Assembly (NCBI RefSeq): GCF_003097655.1
Contig: NZ_QCZH01000002.1
Coordinates: 62,001-126,000, forward strand
DNA from: Flavobacterium laiguense
GTDB lineage: Bacteria; Bacteroidota; Bacteroidia; Flavobacteriales; Flavobacteriaceae
Direction of reading: 5' to 3'
Length of the DNA: 64,000 nucleotides
In this document: in pieces, positions 25,360 through 32,882 of the stretch
Layout: the number at the start of each line of letters is the position of its first letter
How positions within the stretch are numbered: the first letter of the stretch is position 1
The notes under the pieces: generated by a model
Databases searched by the model: none
Told to the model about the DNA's origin: nothing
The model's input: the letters and a program-made list of their open reading frames with translations, nothing else
Program-made: the position numbers and the translations under genes

Positions 25360-26235
25360 TTACTCTTGATTATTGCCAATAAATCGTCTCTTAATTGGCT
25401 CATAAGTATCAATTCGTCTGTCTCTTAAAAAAGGCCACAATTTTCTATAATGATCTGATTTTGCTAAATCTAGCGTTTGTACATGAGCAACTTCTCCTTC
25501 ATGTGGCGCTTGAAACAAAACAGTTCCGTATTGATTGGTGATGAACGACCCTCCCCAGAATTTAGAATTTCCTTCAACACCCGTACGATTCACGCTTACC
25601 ACATTTACCCCATTGGCAACAGAGTGTGATTTCTGGATAGTTTGCCAAGCATTAAATTGTTCTTTATTGGTTTCTTCGTCTAATGCAAGATGCCAACCAA
25701 TAGCAGTTGGATAAAATAATATTTCGGCTCCCATTAATGCTGTAATTCTTGCCGCTTCTGGATACCATTGATCCCAGCAGATAAGAACCCCAATGGTGGC
25801 GAATTTAGTTTTAAATACTTTATATCCGGTGTCTCCAGGAGCAAAATAAAATTTTTCATAATATCCTGGGTCATCTGGAATATGGTTTTTTCTGTATTTT
25901 CCTAAGTAGCTTCCATCGGCATCGATCACAACGGTTGTATTGTAATAAAGGCCTGGTGCTGCTTTTTCAAACAAAGACAATACCAAAACCACATTTAATT
26001 CTTTGGCGATTACGGAGTATTTTTCAGTCGTTTCCCCCGGAATAGTTTCGGCATAATCAAAATTGGCATAATCTTCAACGTCGCAAAAATATAGGGATTT
26101 GTATAATTCTTGCAAACAAATGATTTGCGCGCCATTTTTTGCCAATTCATAGATTTTAGCATCTACCTTTTTTATGTTTTCTTCTACTACTTTTGAGCAG
26201 GATATTTGTGCAATCCCAATGTTTACTTTTGACAT
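25360..26235 (-). CDS. aguB: Carbon-nitrogen hydrolase, N-carbamoylputrescine amidase-like
   Basis: A 291-residue nitrilase-superfamily enzyme. The catalytic triad is Glu43 (LQELY), Lys116 (YRKNHIP) and Cys153 (ICWDQWYP). The segment HIPDDPGYYEKFYF with PGDTGYKVF is diagnostic of the AguB branch, which splits N-carbamoylputrescine to putrescine, CO2 and ammonia. No agmatine deiminase is in the window. In other bacteria this enzyme class is fused to a GNAT domain like the three free GNATs nearby. It may therefore deacylate an N-acyl or N-carbamoyl amine of the pathway (inference). It is cytoplasmic, in an operon with CehA-like and YtcJ-like hydrolases. Confidence 0.87.
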   Translation of the reverse strand: MSKVNIGIAQISCSKVVEENIKKVDAKIYELAKNGAQIICLQELYKSLYFCDVEDYANFDYAETIPGETTEKYSVIAKELNVVLVLSLFEKAAPGLYYNTTVVIDADGSYLGKYRKNHIPDDPGYYEKFYFAPGDTGYKVFKTKFATIGVLICWDQWYPEAARITALMGAEILFYPTAIGWHLALDEETNKEQFNAWQTIQKSHSVANGVNVVSVNRTGVEGNSKFWGGSFITNQYGTVLFQAPHEGEVAHVQTLDLAKSDHYRKLWPFLRDRRIDTYEPIKRRFIGNNQE

Positions 26236-26276
26236 GTTTTTTAATTTAAAGGTTTTTATTTTCTAAAGGGTTAGTT

Positions 26277-28427
26277 TTAAGGTTGGTTGTTTTTTAATAA
26301 ATCTTCGTATATTTTGATGACTTCATTAATTCTATCGTTCATTTCATCTTTATGTTTGAGCCACAATTCATTTATTCCGGGAGCGGCTTCGTGGTATTCA
26401 ATTTCCAATAGTTCCTTTAGATTATTATCTCGTAAGGTTTCTAGGTATTCGATTTGCTCTTGTGCGGTTTCTTTCAGTGTGTTTTTTTGAAGATGTCCAG
26501 ACGAGTCTATATGCACATACGTAGCGGCTGAATGTGCCAATGCTCGGTCTTTTCCTGAAGCACGAACAGCCATCCACGATCCTTTTTCTATGGTTTGTTT
26601 GTATTCTAAAGTAATTGTATTTGCCCCATTTGTCGCCTTTACTTTTTTGACCACTTCGCCATTGATTACTAATTCTAAACAGTCTAGTGTATCAATTTGT
26701 ATGTAGTTTTTGACTTCTGCTTTTACATGAATAACGTCTCCTTTTTTGAGTTCTAGGGTAGCACCCATCGGCATATCATTGACCAAGAACGATAGCATTG
26801 GCCCATTGGTTACAAAAGTGTTTCCCGCTTTAAATCCTTTAAACCAGTTCTCAGGAGTAAATGTGCCATCAATTTTGACATAGCTTCTTACCGAACCGGG
26901 ATGATCTAAATACGGAAAATCAGATCCCGCAATAGGTAATAATTTATAACCTAAACTTAGAAAATGATACCAAAGATGGGTTTGCATTTCGCCATATTGC
27001 ATAATTTCTAAAAAATCGATAACTCCCAAAGGTACATCCAAAGCCAAACCACCTTCATCATTAAACCAGTTTCGATCCACATGCGCATAACCCGTTGTGC
27101 CTCCTTGCTTTTTGTAGGCTGCCAAAACTTTGTGGTATAAAAAATAGTCGTCTCTATTGTGTAGATTTTTGGTAACATTCAAAGCGATAGTATGACCATG
27201 ATGAACTGTTCTGGGATCTTCAACACCAGCAACCAAAGCATGATTACCATTTATGTATTGTCCTTCTTTTCCGTATGCATATTGATGAAAGTGCGTTCCT
27301 CCGGGATTCCCCATTTCCAAGATATTAGAAACATGGACATCTTCGGCTTGTATGATTTGGTTAAGCGATTGGTTGACTTTTTTGGTACGTTGAAAATGAA
27401 TGTGTGCATCTCCGGAATACCAGTTGTTTTCGGGCATATTAATCCATCGCTTTAAAGGAATCTTCAAATCGGTGATCTCTTTTTGCTTTATCTCAAACTC
27501 GGTTTCGGATATGAGATACTCTGGGCCTTTACTAATGATCATTTTATATTTTCCGATGGGTAAATTAGCTGTGTAATTTCCATCAGTATAGAAAAAATGC
27601 CTGTTTTCCGAAGGCCAATAATCAGGTCTCCATCCCTGCGATCTAAGGAATAATTCATTTTTTTTATCTGAAAAATAATCGAATCCAATGGCTTTGTTAG
27701 ACGGTAGAGGCATCCAGTTATTTTCTAGGGCATATATTCCGATTCTTGCCGGTACTATTTTTCCGTTTTCGTCAGCCGTGTTTATTTTTAATTTTCCTTT
27801 GGGTTTAGCAGTTGCCACTTTCTTGTCTCTAGTAATGGTGATATTACTAATGGTTAGCGTATGGGTTTCATCCATTTTTAGATTGAAGGCATCAGCCCCA
27901 ATGGCTGTAATTGTAAAATCGGTTCCGGCATGACCGCTATTGACAAAACGAGCTCTTTCTAAAACCACAGTTGCTTCGTACCATCCATTTCCGATAGGTG
28001 TTGAAGTTGCGAAAACCTGAGCCATAGATTGTACGTTTTTATCATACGTAATGGTGAAATTTTCGCATCCTTTGTCTCTCATTAATACCGTAAGTGTAAT
28101 GTCTTCATCTACATCATATATAAAGTCATCATCTACATCAAAAGAAAAGTAACTTCCCGTTTGGCAAATTTTACCATCTACTAGGGTTTGAATGGGCATT
28201 CCTTTTCGGGGATAGGTTTCTATTCCAAACGAAAATCCCCAAGCTGCCGTGACCACTTTGGTAATGTTTGGCAATTTCCAATCCATTTCAAGAGTCCCTC
28301 TGGGATCATCGCTATGAGTTTGATCAGCAGCTGTAAAGTGACTGTGTTGCGCCTGCAAAGAAATAGGTGCTATTAGACCGATTATTAGCACTATATATCT
28401 TAATTTAGAAATTGAATTGGTACACAT
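26277..28427 (-). CDS. CehA/McbA-family metallohydrolase (PHP-like), exported
   Basis: A 716-residue protein with an N-terminal signal peptide (about 8-26, ending LQAQ). Residues 27-330 are beta-sandwich-like. A metal-binding domain follows with His342 and His344 in GDAHIHFQR, HALVAGVEDP, HGHTIALN, GTTGYAHVD and AGSDFPYLDH. This arrangement is that of the CehA/McbA family, whose founding members hydrolyse the carbamate carbaryl. The C-terminal part has a long charged helix (about 660-715). It heads the leftward operon with the AguB-like nitrilase and a lipoprotein amidohydrolase and lies divergent to a TonB-dependent receptor. A periplasmic or surface role on an amide, carbamate or ester substrate is likely (inference). 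Confidence 0.8.
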   Translation of the reverse strand: MCTNSISKLRYIVLIIGLIAPISLQAQHSHFTAADQTHSDDPRGTLEMDWKLPNITKVVTAAWGFSFGIETYPRKGMPIQTLVDGKICQTGSYFSFDVDDDFIYDVDEDITLTVLMRDKGCENFTITYDKNVQSMAQVFATSTPIGNGWYEATVVLERARFVNSGHAGTDFTITAIGADAFNLKMDETHTLTISNITITRDKKVATAKPKGKLKINTADENGKIVPARIGIYALENNWMPLPSNKAIGFDYFSDKKNELFLRSQGWRPDYWPSENRHFFYTDGNYTANLPIGKYKMIISKGPEYLISETEFEIKQKEITDLKIPLKRWINMPENNWYSGDAHIHFQRTKKVNQSLNQIIQAEDVHVSNILEMGNPGGTHFHQYAYGKEGQYINGNHALVAGVEDPRTVHHGHTIALNVTKNLHNRDDYFLYHKVLAAYKKQGGTTGYAHVDRNWFNDEGGLALDVPLGVIDFLEIMQYGEMQTHLWYHFLSLGYKLLPIAGSDFPYLDHPGSVRSYVKIDGTFTPENWFKGFKAGNTFVTNGPMLSFLVNDMPMGATLELKKGDVIHVKAEVKNYIQIDTLDCLELVINGEVVKKVKATNGANTITLEYKQTIEKGSWMAVRASGKDRALAHSAATYVHIDSSGHLQKNTLKETAQEQIEYLETLRDNNLKELLEIEYHEAAPGINELWLKHKDEMNDRINEVIKIYEDLLKNNQP

Positions 28428-28490
28428 ATTATATCTTTATTGAAGTGTAATTTGTCCCGAAAAAGGAATCTTTTTTAGAATTTATTTTTT

Positions 28491-28520
28491 CAAAGATATA
28501 TTTTATTTTACAAAAAACAA
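28491..28520 (-). promoter_or_regulatory. Promoter of the leftward hydrolase operon
   Basis: On the minus strand TATCTTTG (28498-28491) is an exact TAnnTTTG match and TTG (28520-28518) lies exactly 19 bp upstream, matching the Bacteroidota promoter consensus. The leader to the ATG at 28427 would be about 55-60 bases. Confidence 0.75.
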
Positions 28521-28569
28521 GTGTATTTTTGTTTTGTAACTAACTAATTTTTAGATGTTTAGACTAGGT

Positions 28570-28700
28570 TTTGACCTGTTTGACTGCGTTTGACTTAACT
28601 GGATTTTTATGATTTTTTATTAGTTTTTAAATACTGTAAATCAGCGGTTTAAAAATTTTGTTCGATAATTAAAATTGACTCATTTTAATATTCATTTGAC
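28570..28700. promoter_or_regulatory. TTTGAC direct repeats between divergent operons, candidate operator
   Basis: TTTGAC occurs at 28570-28575, 28579-28584 and 28589-28594 (9 and 10 bp apart), again at 28695-28700, with a partial TTGAC at 28675-28679. All are on the plus strand between the CehA-like operon and the TonB receptor gene. Helically phased direct repeats between divergent genes usually mark a shared regulator site. No regulator can be assigned. Confidence 0.45.
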
Positions 28701-28705
28701 TAAAA

Positions 28706-28713
28706 TACATTTG
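28706..28713 (+). promoter_or_regulatory. -7 element for the TonB-dependent receptor gene
   Basis: TACATTTG matches TAnnTTTG, 42 bases upstream of the ATG. The -33 position is only T-rich. A leader with AACTAACCAAACCAC follows. Confidence 0.5.
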
Positions 28714-28755
28714 GTTTATAATTATTTAAATTAACTAACCAAACCACTAATTAAA

Positions 28756-31404
28756 ATGAAAAAAGAATATCTAAAAAGAATTTTATTTGTGTTATGTACA
28801 TTAATAGGATTCGTAGCTTTTGCACAAAATACGGTAAAGGGGAAAGTGATGGATAAAAATAATAATACCCCTTTATCTGGTGTTACTATTTTAATTCAAG
28901 GGGATAAAGCCGGAGCTATTTCTGGTTTCTCGGGTGAATTTACAATCTCTAATGCTAAAGCTTTTCCTTGGACGCTTGTATTTAGTTACATGGGATCAAA
29001 AACGAAAACGGTGGTTGTGAACGAAAATACCTCTGCACTTTCTATTGATTTGGAAATTGACAATAGTGTGCTAAAAGATGTGGTAGTTACAGCCAATAAA
29101 AGAGCTCAATCTGCCCAAAAAGTAGCGATGTCAATAACGACACTTTCGCCTACTAAATTAGCGCGTTCTGGAGCCGAAGAGTTTAAAGACTATGCAGTTG
29201 GAATACCAAACATACAGTTCAATCCATCGGGTGACGGGAACTCTGGTAGAGCAAGTTCTAATGTAGCCATTCGTGGAATATCGGGTGCCAATACAACAGC
29301 AATGTATCTTGATGACACACCGTTACCAACCAATATTAATATTAGATTAATGGATGTTGCCCGTGTCGAAGTTTTGCGCGGTCCCCAAGGAACGCTGTAT
29401 GGCGCCCGTAATATGGGAGGTGCTATAAAAACAATAACCAATCAGCCTTCTGTTAAAAAAGTGAGTGGGTCATTAATCGCAAATGTTTCAACCGTAAAAG
29501 AAGGAGAACAGGATTATAGCTTTCAAGGAATTGCAAATGTTCCATTAAGTTCTAAATTGGCTTTAAGAGTGGGAGGTTTTTATGATTATCAATCCGGTAT
29601 TTTTGAAACTCAACTGAACCCATTGGCTGTGGTTCAAAATAAAAACCCAATCGTAACGGTTACTGACGGAATCAATAGTATCGATATTAATACAGATGGT
29701 TGTGATATTTGTTTAACAAAGGATAAACAAAATGTTGGTAACGTAAATCAGTATGGTTTTACGGCCAGTTTGGGGTATTTTCCAACAGATAAAATTAGTA
29801 TTATTCCAAAAGTGATTACTCAAAACATAAAAGGGGGAGGGTATGATTTTGCCGAAAGTGAAACGGGTTCTTTTCAGTCTCAAGGGAATTGGACTCAAAT
29901 AAGAGCATCTGGTATTCCAGAGTCATTTACAGATAAATGGCAGTTTTATAGTTTGACTGCAAAAGTAGAAACCGATTATGGGTCATTTATATCCAGTACT
30001 TCTTATATGAATAGAAATATTTTAGAAAAAGAGGATTCAGGCGAAATCACATTACGATTATTCAGTTTCTGGGATCAAATATGGAACCCTTCGGCGGGTA
30101 AATACAATATGTGGGCGTATTATATGTCTAGAGAAGTTAAAAATGAACAATTTAATCAGGAGGTTCGATTTCAATCCAATTTCAAGAATAAATTTGAATT
30201 TACGGCTGGAGCCTATTATGCCCATGAAGACAATACTGCAGACTGGCTTGCCCAAGAAAATGGAAAAGGCTATATAAGTTACATTAGTGCCGCACAATGG
30301 GGGAATTATGATGAAGCCAATAGACAAAATGTAAAACAAACTGTGCCTATTTATAACTATTATGGGACAGATATTAATTCGGAGGTTGCTGTTTTTTGCG
30401 AACTGTATTATAAATTCACTCCAAAGTTGAAGGCCACAGTAGGTCTTCGTTATTTTGATGCAAAAACGACGAAAGATGTTTATGACTGGGGATATACCGT
30501 TTATGATGGTGTTACTGTAAATCCTGATGGAACGCCGGATTATCAGTCTAGTAAAACGGTGGTGCAAGGTACAAGCAAAGAGCAAAATGCCATCCCGAAG
30601 TTTAATTTAACCTACGAGATTTCCAATAATAAATTAGTGTATGCTAACGCTGCCAAAGGTTTTCGTCTTGGAGGTGTAAACGATATTGTAAATAACTATT
30701 TAAGTCATGACCAATTAGTAGAATTGGGATTTGCGGATGGGAAACAACCTGCTAATTATGGATCGGATTATTTATGGAGTTATGAAACAGGATTTAAAGG
30801 GGCTTGGGCAAATGGAAAATTAATTACCAATGTTGCGGTTTTCTACAATGATTGGCAAAATTTGCAGCAATCAAAAGCACTTAATTCTGGCTATTCTTTT
30901 ATAAGTAATGTTGGTAACGCAAGATCATATGGGTATGAAATAGAACTTAGGGCAAAAATCATAAAAGAATTAGACATTTCTGGAGGATATGGATATCTTA
31001 ATGCCGAATTAAGTGAGGATGTACCAACATTGGGAGCTCAAAAAGGGGATAAGATTTTGAACACAGCTCCAAATTCAGCAAATGTGTCATTAGATTTTAA
31101 TAAAGAATTGTCTAATAATAAGCAGTTGTACGCTACTGCAAGTTACCAATACATGGATAAAAGATATGGATCTTTTGCACCAGAAATTGATGTGAATAAA
31201 GTATATGGTTCATTTAGTGTAGTAAACGCAAGGGTTGGATTGCAAATCAAAAAATACGATCTCTCCCTTTACGGAAATAATCTAACCAATACTTTTGCCA
31301 ATTTAGGATCTCCAAATGCTTTTAGTGGTGATTTAACGAGTAGACCCCGTTATACCGTAAACAGACCCATTACTTTTGGATTTGAAGGAAGATATTCATT
31401 TTAG
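28756..31404 (+). CDS. TonB-dependent outer-membrane receptor
   Basis: An 882-residue receptor: signal peptide (about 1-23, ending FAQ), carboxypeptidase-regulatory-like domain (about 27-105, GKVMDKNNNTPLSGV), plug domain (about 110-225, with VVVTANKR, VAIRGISG and VEVLRGPQGTLYG) and a long beta-barrel ending in the aromatic strand FGFEGRYSF. There is no susD partner, which argues against glycan uptake and for a small ligand. The plug is of the siderophore/vitamin-receptor kind rather than SusC. It is divergent from the exported hydrolase operon, with candidate operator repeats in between, so it probably brings in the substrate or product of those hydrolases (inference). Confidence 0.88.
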   Translation: MKKEYLKRILFVLCTLIGFVAFAQNTVKGKVMDKNNNTPLSGVTILIQGDKAGAISGFSGEFTISNAKAFPWTLVFSYMGSKTKTVVVNENTSALSIDLEIDNSVLKDVVVTANKRAQSAQKVAMSITTLSPTKLARSGAEEFKDYAVGIPNIQFNPSGDGNSGRASSNVAIRGISGANTTAMYLDDTPLPTNINIRLMDVARVEVLRGPQGTLYGARNMGGAIKTITNQPSVKKVSGSLIANVSTVKEGEQDYSFQGIANVPLSSKLALRVGGFYDYQSGIFETQLNPLAVVQNKNPIVTVTDGINSIDINTDGCDICLTKDKQNVGNVNQYGFTASLGYFPTDKISIIPKVITQNIKGGGYDFAESETGSFQSQGNWTQIRASGIPESFTDKWQFYSLTAKVETDYGSFISSTSYMNRNILEKEDSGEITLRLFSFWDQIWNPSAGKYNMWAYYMSREVKNEQFNQEVRFQSNFKNKFEFTAGAYYAHEDNTADWLAQENGKGYISYISAAQWGNYDEANRQNVKQTVPIYNYYGTDINSEVAVFCELYYKFTPKLKATVGLRYFDAKTTKDVYDWGYTVYDGVTVNPDGTPDYQSSKTVVQGTSKEQNAIPKFNLTYEISNNKLVYANAAKGFRLGGVNDIVNNYLSHDQLVELGFADGKQPANYGSDYLWSYETGFKGAWANGKLITNVAVFYNDWQNLQQSKALNSGYSFISNVGNARSYGYEIELRAKIIKELDISGGYGYLNAELSEDVPTLGAQKGDKILNTAPNSANVSLDFNKELSNNKQLYATASYQYMDKRYGSFAPEIDVNKVYGSFSVVNARVGLQIKKYDLSLYGNNLTNTFANLGSPNAFSGDLTSRPRYTVNRPITFGFEGRYSF

Positions 31405-31495
31405 TACAATTTGTTTTTTTTTATTAGTCAGCGAGTTTATCAATACTCAAAAAGGCTTATTGTCTTTTGTAAAAATTGATGTTTTGGTATTTTTG

Positions 31496-31536
31496 GTTAA
31501 CCTCGGGAGTTTTTGCTTTCGAGGTTATTTTTTTTG
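31496..31536 (+). terminator. Terminator after TonB receptor gene
   Basis: A 7-bp stem AACCTCG / CGAGGTT (31499-31505, 31520-31526) is followed by a long T run. Confidence 0.75.
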
Positions 31537-31599
31537 GTAGTAATTTATGTTTGTTTTTTGAGGATGATCTAATGATATTTAAAATCTAATTTTCAAATA

Positions 31600-31660
31600 T
31601 TTTGAACCATTAAGGGATTATGTTTTATTAAGAAAGACTGTAAATCTTAATGGTTCAAAA
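31600..31660. repeat. Inverted repeat TTTTGAACCATTAAG, possible terminator
   Basis: Perfect 15-base arms at 31600-31614 and 31646-31660 form a long hairpin downstream of the leftward gene ending at 31699. The CCATTAAG core is shared with the repeat at 21459-21626, which suggests a dispersed element rather than a dedicated terminator. Confidence 0.65.
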
Positions 31661-31698
31661 AAAATTGAATGTTTAAAATATTTCCAGATAATAGAAAA

Positions 31699-32745
31699 TT
31701 ACAAATTACCCAAAGTTTCTTTAAAATCGGCTAAACTACAGCCAAATTCGGCAAACATGATTTGAGATTCATGCTTTTTGAAATAGTTCAGTACCAACGC
31801 ATCTTGTTCATTCTCTACGGTGTGGTCGATATAAAATTCTTTCTCTTTTACTTCATCCAAAAAATGAATGTCTTGACTTTGTCGGATCAAGATGTTTTTT
31901 AGCGCCATAGGAAATCCACCATATTTAGACATGGTTATAGAAACTCCAAAAAGCACTTCGGGATTGGTTTCCATACCAATGTTGATAAGATGCATTTCAT
32001 TGATCTCTTCCCAATCTAGATTTTTACCCATAAAACAAAGGGCATTTGCCATTTTTTGAGCGGGATAACTGATGTATCGCTGTCCTTCATTGATGGTTCT
32101 AAAAAGGATTTCCCCTTCTTCATCTTCATAGATTATAAAAGGAGCTTTTACTACTTTGCCATGTTTGTCGCTTTTTAAATAATAAAGAAAATAGCTTCCT
32201 AGATAATACTTGCTAATGCATTTTAAAAAATGGTCTTTGACTGTTTTTGATTTACTGAAATTAAAATAGCTCTCTGTTAAATTATTTGGCTTTGAGACAT
32301 TTTCATTTGGGATGATTATGGCTTCTCCATACTTCCATTCGTCCCATTCTTGAATAGGAACTGCTAAGAAAGTAAGTAATACATTCAATTTTAATTCTTT
32401 TGGACTCCCTCCAGACCAATAACTTTGCAGCGTTTTTCCGCTGACCCAATTAAAAGGTTTGTTTGGTTCTAATGCTTTGAGATATTCTACCAAATCGTGC
32501 GAATTATCCAGTTTTAATTCGCTTAAAAGCATTTCGAATTTTTGCTCGCCAAATAAAAGATGCTCTTGTAATAAATAAGGATTCTCTACAACCGTTCTAG
32601 TGACATTTTGATTGATATATTTGGCAATTAAGTTGAAAACGGTTCGTGTAAAAGTTTTCCAATCTGATTTTACCGTTCGTTGTTTCAAAATAGAAGCAAT
32701 TCCTTCATGTATCTCTAATGCATCAAGTACTCTTTTGGTTATCAT
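31699..32745 (-). CDS. Conserved-looking protein of unknown function
   Basis: A 348-residue soluble protein with no signal peptide or membrane segment. I do not recognise the family. The N-terminal 120 residues are helical and include a KTFTRTVFNLIAKYIN helix and a VSGKTLQSYWSG segment that could be part of a helix-turn-helix (LLTFLAVP follows). The C-terminal part is mixed alpha/beta with an EDEEGEILFRTINEG strand pair, which could be a ligand-sensing domain. An upstream TAAATTTG (minus strand, 32810-32803) could be its -7 element. A sensor or regulator is possible but unproven. Codon use looks like its neighbours. Confidence 0.6.
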   Translation of the reverse strand: MITKRVLDALEIHEGIASILKQRTVKSDWKTFTRTVFNLIAKYINQNVTRTVVENPYLLQEHLLFGEQKFEMLLSELKLDNSHDLVEYLKALEPNKPFNWVSGKTLQSYWSGGSPKELKLNVLLTFLAVPIQEWDEWKYGEAIIIPNENVSKPNNLTESYFNFSKSKTVKDHFLKCISKYYLGSYFLYYLKSDKHGKVVKAPFIIYEDEEGEILFRTINEGQRYISYPAQKMANALCFMGKNLDWEEINEMHLINIGMETNPEVLFGVSITMSKYGGFPMALKNILIRQSQDIHFLDEVKEKEFYIDHTVENEQDALVLNYFKKHESQIMFAEFGCSLADFKETLGNL

Positions 32746-32882
32746 AGAATGGAATTTTTTTTTGAATTTTTATGGAATAGAAATCGGGAAACAATATTAA
32801 GTCAAATTTAAGACAAATGCAAATATGTAAAAAAACAGGTAGCTATTCAGTACAACAAACACTAATCTAATTTCTATCCCAA

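Noticed and set aside
30058..30585. A 175-codon frame opposite the TonB receptor barrel
   Set aside because: It lies fully antisense to an intact receptor, is rich in Ile/Phe/Arg as expected from reading barrel codons backwards, and has no recognisable domain.
28756..31404. SusC/SusD polysaccharide utilisation locus
   Set aside because: There is no susD gene, glycoside hydrolase or hybrid regulator nearby. The receptor plug is not of the SusC kind and the surrounding enzymes act on C-N bonds.
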